Source: Candidatus Thalassolituus haligoni (GTDB taxonomy: Bacteria > Pseudomonadota > Gammaproteobacteria > Pseudomonadales > Oceanobacteraceae). Taken from it: a stretch of 64,000 nucleotides of DNA. The translations under genes and the position numbers were made by a program. Positions 27,993-37,942 of this stretch are shown piece by piece. The stretch lies in contig NZ_CP139482.1 in assembly GCF_041222825.1 (NCBI RefSeq), positions 2,511,001 through 2,575,000 on the forward strand, written 5' to 3'. Under the pieces are notes generated by a model that made no database searches, was not told where the DNA came from, and worked only from the letters and a program-made list of their open reading frames with translations. The stretch's first letter is position 1. Each line of letters begins with the position of its first letter.

Positions 27993-30900
27993 TTAGCGGG
28001 TCAACTCCTGCCAGCGTTTATCGAGCCGTTTTAGCGAGACTGCTTCCTGGGTTCCTAGCGGCTGGGCAAACAGCGACACCCGGAACTCTTCCAGCAACCA
28101 GCGAAAATCCGTCCACTCCGACGGCTCATCCAGCGCCATGCCATCGGTAAATTTCACAAAGGGTTCGTACACCGAGGCGTACTCCGTCATGCCGAGACGA
28201 TCACGGGGCAAGTTACCTTGCAGCTTGTCGATACGATATTCCATGGCCTTGAGATAACGATGGAAGCACTTCAGCCGGTCCCAGCTGGCATCAAGCATGA
28301 ATCCGGGTTTCAGCAAGCGTTCCAGATTAACCTTGATGTCGCTGTAGGCCATGGCTCGATCGAGGCTGACGGCCCCGCTCATGCTTTTAAGTACCTTGTG
28401 ACGCAAGGCCATCCACTCGATGAATTGCAGCAGTAATTGCTCGCCATGCTCAACCAGCATTGCCCGTCGCAAGACACGTTGCTGAAATTCGTCTTCTTTA
28501 TAGGGCAGCGGCTCATCCAGTGGTACAAACACCTGCTGGAAAGCGGCCTCCACCAGCTCATGAGTGAGCGATTGTTGCGTCCCCATCCCCTTGGCTTGCA
28601 ACCAGCGGCTACTCATTTTTTTCTGAATACTGTTTTTTAACAGCCGCTCCTGTTCGCTCAACGATTTACGGAACAGCGCCACCAGCCCACGGCGATGGCT
28701 GCGTCTGGCGGTTTCAGCATCCGCTTCGACGGTCAGCTGCAACTGCTCGTTTTCGATTTTCAGACAAGGAAACGCCCGCACCTGCAGACCATTCACCTCA
28801 GTCTGGGTCGCCTCGGGCAAGTCACCAAAGTCCCAACGCTGAACGTTATCCCGTTGCAGCTCGTGTTTCACCATGGTCTGCATCTGACTTTTACTGAGTT
28901 CACTCAGATCAGACTTTAATGCCTCCAGATCGCGACTCTGAGCCATCAGCTTGCCATCATCCAGCACCTGGATATTGATCAGCATATGAGGTGGTAACTC
29001 GATACCGCGCAAATCCTCGACTTCGATGCGAGGACGCGCAATCCGATTCAGATACGCTGCCAGCAAGGAATACAAACTGCCTTTGGTCACATGCGCTGTT
29101 TGCAGGAATTCCTCTACGGTATTGGGCACCGGCACAAACAGCTTGCGAACGGCTTTCGGCAACCCCTTGATGATCAGTGCAATTTTTTCAGCAACAAAAC
29201 CGGGCACCAGCCATTCCACTTGAGCAGATGGAACTTGCTGCAACATCGCCACGGGCACACTTAACGACACGCCGTCATCCACTGTGCCGGGAGCAAACTT
29301 GTAACTCAGTGGAAATTGCAGCCCTTGCCATTCCAGCTCGGCGGGGAAATCCGTGTCAGTGATCCCTGCGGCGGCATCACTCAGCAGCAATTCGCGGGTC
29401 AGTTTGAGGGCATTTTGCTGCTCGGCAGTGGCCGTGCTGTACCAGCGCTCCAAATGTCGGGTCGTGACAATCTCTACGGGCAAACGCGCCTGGTAAAAAT
29501 CAATCAGGAAGTTGTCATCAATCACCAGATCACGCCGACGGGATTTTTCTTCGTACTCTGTGACCTCCGCAATCAGGTCGATGTTGTGCGGTAAAAAGTC
29601 GGCGCGGGTCTTTATTTTTTGTCCAACCAGACCTTCCAGAATCAATATTTCCCAGGCTTCGCGCGGATGGCTGAGCGCGTAGTTCACACGCTTGCGCGGA
29701 TTGACGATCAGGCCGTATAACATACTTTGCTCATACGCCACCACTTGACCGCGTTTTTCGTGCCAGTGCGGCTCAAAGTACTGGTATTTGAGCAGTGGCT
29801 GGCCAATTTCCTCAATCCAGGGCGGTTCAATCTTGGCGACGGTGCGGGCAAACAACTTGCTGGTTTCCACCAGCTCTGCCGCCATCATCCATTTCGGTTT
29901 TTTCTTGTGCTGGCTTGACGCCGGAAAAACAAACAGCTTGCGATTACGGGCACCCAGATATTCCTGTCCTTCACCCTTGAAGCCAATCTGGCTCAGCATG
30001 CCCGCCAGCAACGACTTGTGCAGCGACTCGTAACTGGCCACCTGGGTGTTTGCCGTCAGGCCCAGATCCTTGCACAACAGGTGCAGCTGACGATGGGTAT
30101 CACGCCACTCGCGCATACGCATGTAATTGAGAAAATGTTTGCTGCACCACTTGCGAATCTGGTTTTGGGTCAACTCCTGACGTTGCTCTTCATAAGCATT
30201 CCAGAGGTTCACCAATGCGACAAAATCCGAGTCTTCATCTTGCCAGAGACGATGCTTTTCATCGGCCTGCTGTTGTTTGTCCTGCGGGCGTTCGCGAGGG
30301 TCTTGCACGGTTAACGCCGCTGCAATAATCAACACCTCACTGAGAGCACCCTGCCTCTCCGCCTCCAGCATCATTCTGGACAATCGGGGATCGGTCGGCA
30401 AACGCCCCATCTGACGCCCCAACGGGGTCAGTTTTTGTTGTTTATCAACCGCTTCCAGCTCTTGCAGCAGCGTGAAACCATCGTTAATAAACCGCTCGTC
30501 CGGCGGATCAACAAATGGAAAATCTTGCAACCGACCCAGACCCAGGTGCAGCATTTGCAGAATCACCGCCGCCAGGTTGGTACGGCGGATTTCCGGATCG
30601 GTAAATTCATCGCGACCGAGGAAATCACTCTCTTCGTACAAGCGAATACAAATGCCCGGAGAGGTGCGGCCACAACGCCCGGCACGCTGATTGGCGCTGG
30701 CCTGAGAAATAGCCTCAACCGGCAAGCGCTGTACCTTGCTTTTGTAACTGTAGCGACTGATCCGCGCCACCCCGGAATCGACCACGTAGCGAATACCCGG
30801 CACCGTCAACGACGTTTCGGCAACATTGGTCGCCAACACCACCCGCCGACCACCATGAGGCTTAAAAATCCGTTGCTGATCCGAACCACTTAAACGGGCA

Positions 30901-31943
30901 TACAACGGCAGAATATCGGTTGCAGGCAAGCTGGCACGGCGCAGGTATTCCGCACATTCGCGGATCTCCCGTTCACCGGGCAAAAATACCAGCACGTCGC
31001 CGGGAATACCGCCTTTTTTGTCTTCATTACGTAGTTCGGCCAACGCATCGTTTACCCCTTCAAACAGGGTGCGATCTTCTTCATCTTCCGTTTCTCTAAC
31101 GAGTGCTCGGTAGCGGGTTTCAACCGGATAGGTTCGACCAGACACCTGTATCACCGGAGCGTTGTCGAAGTGGGCAGAAAACCGCTCGACGTCAATGGTC
31201 GCCGAGGTAATGACCAGTTTCAGATCCGGTCGTTTGGGCAACATGTTTTTCAGATAGCCCATCAAAAAGTCGATGTTCAGACTGCGCTCGTGGGCTTCGT
31301 CAATGATGATGACATCGTATTCATTGAGAAAACGGTCATGCTGGGTTTGCGCCAGCAAGATACCATCGGTCATCAACTTGATACGGGTTCGGTCACTGCT
31401 CTGATCGGTAAAGCGAATCTGAAAGCCCACCAGTGAACCCAGTTCGGTGTGCAGCTCGTCGGCAATACGCTGGGCCACCGAGCGGGCCGCCAGCCGTCGT
31501 GGCTGGGTATGGCCAATACGGCCATAACGACCGAGACCGGCCTCCAGGCAGATTTTGGGTAACTGAGTGGTTTTGCCCGATCCGGTTTCACCGGCAATCA
31601 CCACCACCTGATGGTTTTTGATGGCCGCCAGAATCTCGTCTTTCCGTTCCGATACCGGCAAATCCGGGTAGCTCAAGCGCACACTGTCACTGCGCTGTGC
31701 CACCAGCTGTTGGCTGGTTTCAATGCCCGCCAGCAGTTTGGTCAGCGCCGCGTCGAGCGGTTGCGGTTGCTGCCGCCGCTGACTGGCCAGCAGCTCTTTC
31801 AACTGACGCCGCAAACGGGAGCGATCCCGGATCAGACAATGATCAATCGCCTGGTGCAAGGCCCGCTGATCGATGGTGACAGGCGTTGATTCGGCGATCA
31901 CAGTGTGATCGGAGGTGTGGTCTGAAGAGTGGTCGGAAGACAA
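27993..31943 (-). CDS. hrpA: ATP-dependent RNA helicase HrpA
   Basis: A DEAH-box helicase of about 1316 residues. Motifs: AGETGSGKTTQLPK (I), TQPRRLAARSVAQRIADE (Ia), DEAHERSLNIDF (II), TSATIDVERF (III), TNVAETSLTVPGIRYVVD and QRAGRCGRTSPG (V, VI). The C-terminal half has the HrpA-specific DUF3418-type region. In E. coli HrpA rescues stalled ribosomes. The frame is open to 32060; I choose TTG at 31943 because AGGA lies six bases upstream, giving MSSDHSSDHTSDHT before the conserved part. The true start is uncertain within about 40 codons. Confidence 0.93.
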   Translation of the reverse strand: MSSDHSSDHTSDHTVIAESTPVTIDQRALHQAIDHCLIRDRSRLRRQLKELLASQRRQQPQPLDAALTKLLAGIETSQQLVAQRSDSVRLSYPDLPVSERKDEILAAIKNHQVVVIAGETGSGKTTQLPKICLEAGLGRYGRIGHTQPRRLAARSVAQRIADELHTELGSLVGFQIRFTDQSSDRTRIKLMTDGILLAQTQHDRFLNEYDVIIIDEAHERSLNIDFLMGYLKNMLPKRPDLKLVITSATIDVERFSAHFDNAPVIQVSGRTYPVETRYRALVRETEDEEDRTLFEGVNDALAELRNEDKKGGIPGDVLVFLPGEREIRECAEYLRRASLPATDILPLYARLSGSDQQRIFKPHGGRRVVLATNVAETSLTVPGIRYVVDSGVARISRYSYKSKVQRLPVEAISQASANQRAGRCGRTSPGICIRLYEESDFLGRDEFTDPEIRRTNLAAVILQMLHLGLGRLQDFPFVDPPDERFINDGFTLLQELEAVDKQQKLTPLGRQMGRLPTDPRLSRMMLEAERQGALSEVLIIAAALTVQDPRERPQDKQQQADEKHRLWQDEDSDFVALVNLWNAYEEQRQELTQNQIRKWCSKHFLNYMRMREWRDTHRQLHLLCKDLGLTANTQVASYESLHKSLLAGMLSQIGFKGEGQEYLGARNRKLFVFPASSQHKKKPKWMMAAELVETSKLFARTVAKIEPPWIEEIGQPLLKYQYFEPHWHEKRGQVVAYEQSMLYGLIVNPRKRVNYALSHPREAWEILILEGLVGQKIKTRADFLPHNIDLIAEVTEYEEKSRRRDLVIDDNFLIDFYQARLPVEIVTTRHLERWYSTATAEQQNALKLTRELLLSDAAAGITDTDFPAELEWQGLQFPLSYKFAPGTVDDGVSLSVPVAMLQQVPSAQVEWLVPGFVAEKIALIIKGLPKAVRKLFVPVPNTVEEFLQTAHVTKGSLYSLLAAYLNRIARPRIEVEDLRGIELPPHMLINIQVLDDGKLMAQSRDLEALKSDLSELSKSQMQTMVKHELQRDNVQRWDFGDLPEATQTEVNGLQVRAFPCLKIENEQLQLTVEADAETARRSHRRGLVALFRKSLSEQERLLKNSIQKKMSSRWLQAKGMGTQQSLTHELVEAAFQQVFVPLDEPLPYKEDEFQQRVLRRAMLVEHGEQLLLQFIEWMALRHKVLKSMSGAVSLDRAMAYSDIKVNLERLLKPGFMLDASWDRLKCFHRYLKAMEYRIDKLQGNLPRDRLGMTEYASVYEPFVKFTDGMALDEPSEWTDFRWLLEEFRVSLFAQPLGTQEAVSLKRLDKRWQELTR

Positions 31944-32158
31944 AAGCGATCCTGAAAACAACGAAGATGGGGGAAATCGAGTGGCTATTATACGACGTGT
32001 CAGCGCCACTGGGCAGATGGCACGAGTGGCAATGACCAGCAAGTGACCCCATAGAGTCACAATATCCGCCTAGGAGTCTGTCAGAAGCGAATACCCGCTG
32101 ATTAAAGGTTGCCAAAGTAATGACGCCCAAAAGCAGCAACCATCATCCCCATACAATT

Positions 32159-32177
32159 GATAAAGATTTGCATTTGC
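32159..32177. promoter_or_regulatory. Fur-box-like site before the FecI-type gene
   Basis: GATAAAGATTTGCATTTGC matches the 19-bp Fur consensus at about 13 positions and lies about 30-50 bp upstream of the sigma factor start. Iron control of the block is expected from its content. Confidence 0.5.
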
Positions 32178-32207
32178 ATATAATACATAACAAGCTCAAA
32201 ACAGAGA

Positions 32208-32720
32208 TTGACCCTCGTGCCCATTGCCACCTCATCAAGCGACATCCAGCAGCTCTACAAGCATCACAATGACTGGCTGCGGCAATGGTTTTACCGCCGT
32301 CTCAATTGCAATGAGCAGTCCGCCGACCTGGCTCACGATACTTTCTTGCGCCTGCTGCGCAAGCCCTGTTCACTGTCACTGAACGAACCCAGATCCTACC
32401 TCACCACCATAGCCAAAGGCATACTGATCAGCTGGTTTCGGCGCCGGGATATTGAACAAGCCTGGCTGGCCACTCTGGCTGAACAGCCTGCCGTATACGC
32501 ACCATCACCGGAGCAACGCGAGCTGATTCTGGAAACGCTCTGCCTGGTCAGTCAAGCACTCGACAGCTTGACGCCTGACGTCAAAGCAGCGTTTTTACTG
32601 GCACAATTCGAAGGCATGAAATACCGCGACATTGCGACTCGCCTGGGGGTAGCCGAAATTACCATTAAGCGTCATATCAAACGCGCCCTGGTTGCCTGCC
32701 TGAGCGTTATGGATGACTGA
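32208..32720 (+). CDS. FecI-like ECF sigma factor
   Basis: 170 residues (TTG at 32208; GTG at 32217 is an equally likely start). Region 2: DIQQLYKHHNDWLRQWFYRRLNCNEQSADLAHDTFLRLL. Region 4: LDSLTPDVKAAFLLAQFEGMKYRDIATRLGVAEITIKRHIKRAL. This is the iron-starvation subgroup that transcribes TonB-dependent receptor genes once released by FecR. The fecR-like gene overlaps its end by 8 bp. Confidence 0.93.
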   Translation: MTLVPIATSSSDIQQLYKHHNDWLRQWFYRRLNCNEQSADLAHDTFLRLLRKPCSLSLNEPRSYLTTIAKGILISWFRRRDIEQAWLATLAEQPAVYAPSPEQRELILETLCLVSQALDSLTPDVKAAFLLAQFEGMKYRDIATRLGVAEITIKRHIKRALVACLSVMDD

Positions 32721-33723
32721 CATGACACACCAACCCGATCGTGATGGCCACAACCTGCCAGCATCCACTCCGACCACATCAACAGCCTATCCGGCCTTGA
32801 ACCCTGCCGTTTTGGAACAGGCAGCCGAATGGTTGCTGCTCAGCTCCGATGACTGGGATCAACCGGCCAAACAGGCCTTTCAACGCTGGCTGGGCCAGCA
32901 CCAGGATCATCAACGGGCCTGGCAACGGGCATTACACCTGAAAAGCATGTTGGGTAACTTGCCCGAGCAGTCCGCGCAGATTTTGCAGGCAAACCCCACA
33001 CTGTCGCGTCGCCGGGCAATGTCAACCCTCGTGATGATGATGACAACCGGCGGCTTGCTTGCCTGGCAATCCGGTGTACTCAATTCATACGATTTTACCA
33101 CTCGTACCAGCGAACAGCTGGATGTCACTCTGGCCGATGGCACTCGCCTGCAACTGAATACCAACACCCAGGTTGACGTCAGCCTGTCTTCAACCCGGCG
33201 TCAGATCCAACTGCAACAAGGTGAAATACTCATCAACACTGGCAAAAATGGCCTTTACCTCGAAGCGCCCTTTCATGTCAGTACCCGCGATGCCCAACTG
33301 CAAGCCTTGGGCACGCGCTTTTCGGTGCAACAGCAACAGCATCAAACCCGACTGCAAGTCTTTGAAGGCCGTGTGCGCGTCAGCGGCCATCAAGGACAAG
33401 AGTGGCAAATTGTGACGGCTGGGCAGCAGGTGCAATTCAACCAACTGGGCATCCGGCACCAGCAAGCTGCGTCGATCAGTAGCACGCTCTGGACCCAGCA
33501 GTTATTCGCGGCCGACAACCTGCCCTTGGCCGAGCTAGTGACTGAATTGCAGCGCTATTTCAGCGGCCATATTCGCCTGCACCCAACCCTTGCCAATCAG
33601 CGCGTCTCCGGTTTATTCCCGATCAACAACATCCCCGACACCTTGTCTTTACTGGCGCAATCGCACCCGCTGGAAGTCAGTAATCTGTTTGGAGTCTGGC
33701 TGACCATTCAGCCACGCTTATAA
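32713..33723 (+). CDS. FecR-family sigma regulator
   Basis: 336 residues: cytoplasmic DUF4880-type region (QAAEWLLLSSDDWDQPAKQAFQRWL), one membrane span (about residues 100-120, AMSTLVMMMTTGGLLAW), FecR domain (LDVTLADGTRLQLNTNTQVDV) and a C-terminal STN-like part (LAELVTELQRYFSGHIRLHP). It carries the signal from the outer-membrane receptor's N-terminal domain to the sigma factor. The two are translationally coupled. Confidence 0.93.
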   Translation: MTDMTHQPDRDGHNLPASTPTTSTAYPALNPAVLEQAAEWLLLSSDDWDQPAKQAFQRWLGQHQDHQRAWQRALHLKSMLGNLPEQSAQILQANPTLSRRRAMSTLVMMMTTGGLLAWQSGVLNSYDFTTRTSEQLDVTLADGTRLQLNTNTQVDVSLSSTRRQIQLQQGEILINTGKNGLYLEAPFHVSTRDAQLQALGTRFSVQQQQHQTRLQVFEGRVRVSGHQGQEWQIVTAGQQVQFNQLGIRHQQAASISSTLWTQQLFAADNLPLAELVTELQRYFSGHIRLHPTLANQRVSGLFPINNIPDTLSLLAQSHPLEVSNLFGVWLTIQPRL

Positions 33724-33800
33724 AAAAACAGTCAAACAACGGATACTTTTTATCAACTCATGCGGCATACAAGGAAAGCAGCCTCGATATAAGGTATTTC

Positions 33801-36173
33801 ATGTTGACCCATCGCCCGCATTCCCGACCGGTATTCCCTCTCAAAGCCCTTTCCTTGGCCTTGGTGCTGACGACCGGCTTATCAGCCGCAGCACAGTCAT
33901 TAGAGACCACTGCAACAAACAACCCGGCAGCGCAACAACAGTTCGACCTGCCAGCAGCGCCACTGGCGACAACATTGACACAAATTTCAGTCAGCACGGG
34001 TACCATTCTGATATTTGATCCAGCACAACTGGACGGTATCCGTCACGCCGCCGTGTCCGGGCAATATTCTGTACCAGATCTGATCGACCTGCTGATCCAA
34101 GGCACTGATCTGATGCTTTCCCGCAACAACAATGGCGCGCTGGTACTGATACCACAGCAGTCACCCGACGGGGTTTTTAACCTACCCAAGCTCAAGGTTC
34201 AGGACAGCTTCGCTCGGGAATCCGCCACTGCGCCAGTTGAGGGTTATATCGCCAACAACACCGGTTCACTGGGCCGCATGGCGACACGTCAGATGGAAAC
34301 CGCCCGCTCGGTTTCCGTCGTCACCGCAGATCTGATTGCAGACCTGGCAGCGACATCGGTTGAACAGGCGGTCGGCTACACCTCCGGGGTACAGGTAGCG
34401 GCTTTCGGGCAGGACTTGCGTTTTGATCAGGTCTCTATCCGGGGTTACTCCGTCACCACCGGAGCCGATTATCGTGACGGTTTGCGTCAGCTGAATACCG
34501 GCTGGCTGGCTTACTACCGCACCGAACCCTTTGGCCTTGAACGTCTTGAGGTGGTCAAAGGCCCCGACTCCGTCAGCTATGGACAAGTGACGCCCGGCGG
34601 ACTGATCAACCGGGTCAGCAAACGTCCAGGTTATGACACCGACAATACTGCAGAGCTGCAAATCGGTAGCGAACAACATCGCCAAGGACAGCTGGACATC
34701 AGTGCCGATCTCAGCGAGCAACTCAGCTACCGGCTGGTGGCACTCGCCCGTGATGCCGACTCCGATGTCACTGGCATCAATGATGACAGCCTCTATATCG
34801 CCCCGTCCCTGTTATGGCGTATTTCAGACGATACAGAGCTGACCATCCTGGCTCATCACCAGCGCTATGAAACCGCCGGTTCACCACAGTTGTATCAGGA
34901 CGGTGACCAACTGACCGATTTCTGGGCCGGGGATATCGATTACGACAAACTGCATCAAACCCAGAGTGCACTGACCACCGAGTTGACCCACACCATCAAC
35001 GATGTACTCAGCCTGCACCAGACGCTGACACTCGGCAGCGTCGATGCCCTCAACCGCTACGCCGATGCCTCCGGCGAAACCAGCGGCACAGTGATTGAAC
35101 GTGACGCCGCCGAAATCGAAGAGACCATGAACACGCTGGCACTCGACACTCACCTCGAATGGCAATACAGCGCCGGAGCAACCAGTAACCGTCTGGCACT
35201 GGGGATCGACCACTATCGCATCAATACCGATGTCGACTATCTGATGGGTGAGGCCCCAGCCATTGATTCTGCGGCACCGGATTACCATCAGGACTTCCCG
35301 CAACGCAGCAGCATTTATCAAGAGCAACAGCGCAGCCGCCAGACCGGTATCTACCTGCAGAATCAGATGACCTGGGCAAACCACTGGCATCTGGCCGCTG
35401 GCCTCCGCCGAGATAACCTCAACACCCAGACAGAAGACATTCTCTATGGAGATGACACGCGCCAGAATGACCAGGCGACCAGCGGCAGCCTCGGTCTGAT
35501 TCGTGAATTGGACAACGGCCTGGCTCCCTACATCAGTTACGCCACCTCGTTCACCGCCAATATTGGCAGCGATGCCAATGGCAACCCGTTTGAACCTGGC
35601 GAAGGCAGGCAACTGGAGGCCGGGGTCAAATACCAATCGGCCAACCAGCGTCTGTTTGCTGTTGCCAGTCTCTTTGATCTGACCGAAACCAACGTCCTGA
35701 CCACGGACCTCAACAATTCTGACTTCAATGTGCAAACCGGCGAATTACGCACCCAGGGCCTGGAACTGGAAGGTAAACTCAACCTCCGCAACCTCGACCT
35801 GACCGCTTCCTATACCTATCTCGACCCGGAAGTCAGCCGCAGTAATGACGGCTACCAAGGCAATCAACCCACTGGCACCCCCAACAACATGGCCAATGCC
35901 TGGGGTAATTATCAGTTTGGCCAGTTTGAGGCAGGACTGGGAGCGCGCTGGGTGGGTATGAGTTATGCCGATGCCGCCAACAGCTGGAAAAATGACGCCT
36001 ACTCGGTTGTTGATGCCCGCGCATCCTGGAAGCTGGATCAATGGTTAAGTGGTGCCACCGCTGCGCTCAACATCAGCAACCTGGCCGACAACACATACAC
36101 TTTGTGTCATGACGGCTACTGCTATCGAGCTCGAGGCCGCAAGGCAGTCGCTTCCATCAAATATCGCTGGTAA
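33801..36173 (+). CDS. TonB-dependent siderophore receptor with STN signalling domain
   Basis: 790 residues, outer membrane. Signal peptide about 1-33 (ending LSAAAQS); STN domain about 50-110 (FDLPAAPLATTLTQISVSTGTILIFD); plug with TARSVSVVT-like MATRQMETARSVSVVTADLI, RGYSVTTGADYRDGLR and VKGPDSVSYGQVTPGGLIN; then a beta barrel ending IKYRW, the aromatic terminus needed for assembly. It is probably a transducer that both imports a ferri-siderophore and signals through the FecR/FecI pair upstream. The ligand is unknown. Confidence 0.93.
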   Translation: MLTHRPHSRPVFPLKALSLALVLTTGLSAAAQSLETTATNNPAAQQQFDLPAAPLATTLTQISVSTGTILIFDPAQLDGIRHAAVSGQYSVPDLIDLLIQGTDLMLSRNNNGALVLIPQQSPDGVFNLPKLKVQDSFARESATAPVEGYIANNTGSLGRMATRQMETARSVSVVTADLIADLAATSVEQAVGYTSGVQVAAFGQDLRFDQVSIRGYSVTTGADYRDGLRQLNTGWLAYYRTEPFGLERLEVVKGPDSVSYGQVTPGGLINRVSKRPGYDTDNTAELQIGSEQHRQGQLDISADLSEQLSYRLVALARDADSDVTGINDDSLYIAPSLLWRISDDTELTILAHHQRYETAGSPQLYQDGDQLTDFWAGDIDYDKLHQTQSALTTELTHTINDVLSLHQTLTLGSVDALNRYADASGETSGTVIERDAAEIEETMNTLALDTHLEWQYSAGATSNRLALGIDHYRINTDVDYLMGEAPAIDSAAPDYHQDFPQRSSIYQEQQRSRQTGIYLQNQMTWANHWHLAAGLRRDNLNTQTEDILYGDDTRQNDQATSGSLGLIRELDNGLAPYISYATSFTANIGSDANGNPFEPGEGRQLEAGVKYQSANQRLFAVASLFDLTETNVLTTDLNNSDFNVQTGELRTQGLELEGKLNLRNLDLTASYTYLDPEVSRSNDGYQGNQPTGTPNNMANAWGNYQFGQFEAGLGARWVGMSYADAANSWKNDAYSVVDARASWKLDQWLSGATAALNISNLADNTYTLCHDGYCYRARGRKAVASIKYRW

Positions 36174-36179
36174 TCCTGC

Positions 36180-37406
36180 ATGGTCAATGTACTGCGACCG
36201 TTTATGGTTCGTTGTCACCGGGTCATCGGACTGGCAACGGCCCTGTTTCTGTTCGTCGCCGGCGCAACCGGCGCGATCATCTCCTGGGATCATGAGCTGG
36301 ATGAATGGCTCAATCCCCAATTATTTGAAACCGCCATCCCGGACAACTCGGAGCCAGGTCAACGGCTGTTTACCGCCCTTGAGTTGGCCAACCGCTACGA
36401 ACAGCAGCAGCCTGCCGCCCAAGTCACCTGGCTCGATTTGCATCAGGAGCCGGGTCACAACACCCTGCTTTATGTCGAAGGAGCAGCGGATCCTGTCAGC
36501 GGTCAGCAACAGCGTCTGTCGCATAACCAGATTGCCATGAACCCTTACACTGGCACGGCACAATCCTGGCGTCACTGGGGCGATATCTCGCTGAGCCGAG
36601 AAAACCTGTTGCCGTTTTTATACAAGCTGCACTACAGCCTGCATTTGCCCGACGGCTTGGGTCTCGAACTGGGCATTTTGTTTATGGGAGTGGTCGCGGT
36701 ATTCTGGGCACTCGACTGCCTGATCGCATTGGGAATCAGCTTCCCGTCGCGGCGGGTATGGCGCAAGTCCTTCCGTTTCCGCTGGCGTCAGCCGGGCCAC
36801 AAACTCACGTTTGACCTGCATCGTTCCGGCGGTGTCTGGATCTGGCCATTGCTGTTGATTGTGGCGTTCAGTTCCATTTCCATGAATCTGGAATATCAGC
36901 TGGTCAGGCCACTATTGGGGCAAATATCCAGCCTGACCCCCGATGCATTCGACACCCGCTCTGCTCGCCCCATGAACGAACCCGCCAGCCCGCAACTGAC
37001 ACGGGAGCAAATACTCGCCATCGCCACCGACGAAGCCCGGCGTCTGGGCTGGGAGAAGCCACCTGGCGGCCTATATTATGGTGCTCTGCACAAAGTCTAT
37101 GGCGTCGGTTTTTATACGCTGGAAGGCGCTCATGGAGATGGTGGACTGGGGCCAAACTGGTTACAAATCGACAGTGACAACGGTGATATCCTCGCTCGAA
37201 TTGAAACCGGCAAGGGCACTGCAGCGGATATTTTTGTACAGGCCCAATACCCACTGCATTCCGGTCGTATTTTGGGTCTCACTGGCAGAATATTACTGTC
37301 TTTGTTAGGAGTAATAGTCGCTATCTTATCCCTGACGGGCATCCTGATCTGGCTCAAGCGTACCCGGCTGACAAGCCCCCGACGTGCTCAACCAGACAGG
37401 CCTTAA
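36180..37406 (+). CDS. PepSY-associated inner-membrane protein (PiuB-like)
   Basis: 408 residues with four expected membrane spans: FMVRCHRVIGLATALFLFVAGATGAIISW near the start, GILFMGVVAVFWALDCLIALG, GGVWIWPLLLIVAFSSISM and LLSLLGVIVAILSLTGILIWLKR. PepSY-TM proteins sit beside siderophore receptors and are thought to be reductases that free iron in the periplasm. The gene starts 6 bp after the receptor, so they are co-transcribed. Confidence 0.9.
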   Translation: MVNVLRPFMVRCHRVIGLATALFLFVAGATGAIISWDHELDEWLNPQLFETAIPDNSEPGQRLFTALELANRYEQQQPAAQVTWLDLHQEPGHNTLLYVEGAADPVSGQQQRLSHNQIAMNPYTGTAQSWRHWGDISLSRENLLPFLYKLHYSLHLPDGLGLELGILFMGVVAVFWALDCLIALGISFPSRRVWRKSFRFRWRQPGHKLTFDLHRSGGVWIWPLLLIVAFSSISMNLEYQLVRPLLGQISSLTPDAFDTRSARPMNEPASPQLTREQILAIATDEARRLGWEKPPGGLYYGALHKVYGVGFYTLEGAHGDGGLGPNWLQIDSDNGDILARIETGKGTAADIFVQAQYPLHSGRILGLTGRILLSLLGVIVAILSLTGILIWLKRTRLTSPRRAQPDRP

Positions 37407-37837
37407 ACCACTCCGTCCGCAAGGGCGGCCGCTGTTACCTGACGAATCCAGTCGTCCAGGTTGTAGTAGTTGCTGACGCGGGCAATTTTGCCATTCCGGA
37501 TCTCAAAAAACGCCCCGGCAGGCAAGACATAACGCTGACCCTTGGCCGCGGGCAAGCCGTCATCCGTTGCCAGATATTCGCCATGTACGACAAACTCGGC
37601 AGCGGCTCGTTCTCCATCCGGGCTACTGAGAATCACGATATCCTTCAGGGTTTCGCGGTAATGGTGATTCATACGCGCCATAAAGCGGGCAAAGGCCTCA
37701 CGGCCGGTTTCTCGCTCTCCCTGATTGATATCGTGAATGACATCGTCAGAGAGTAACGCCAGGAAGGCGTTCATATCGCCTTGGTTAAATGCCTGATAGT
37801 AGTTAAAAATCAATGCTTCTGTGTGGGAACGGGTCAT
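37403..37837 (-). CDS. NTF2-like/SnoaL-like protein (ketosteroid isomerase fold)
   Basis: 144 residues with the compact cone-fold pattern: ALIFNYYQAFNQGDMNAFLALLSDDVIHDINQGE, GREAFARFMARMNHHYRETL, AAAEFVVHGEYLATDDG, YVLPAGAFFEIRNGKIARVSNYYNLDDW. The substrate cannot be told from sequence. It ends 4 bp into the convergent PepSY gene. Confidence 0.8.
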   Translation of the reverse strand: MTRSHTEALIFNYYQAFNQGDMNAFLALLSDDVIHDINQGERETGREAFARFMARMNHHYRETLKDIVILSSPDGERAAAEFVVHGEYLATDDGLPAAKGQRYVLPAGAFFEIRNGKIARVSNYYNLDDWIRQVTAAALADGVV

Positions 37838-37942
37838 TTGGCAGTCATTCTCATAAGTAACCGATTCAACGCAGAGTACTACGCCAGACCGCCGTCGTGA
37901 TCAGGCTAGAGGTGACTAAAAAGTGTTTTTATATCAGCCAGT

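Noticed and set aside
34881..35735. 284-codon minus-strand frame inside the TonB-dependent receptor
   Set aside because: Antisense shadow of a well-supported receptor gene.
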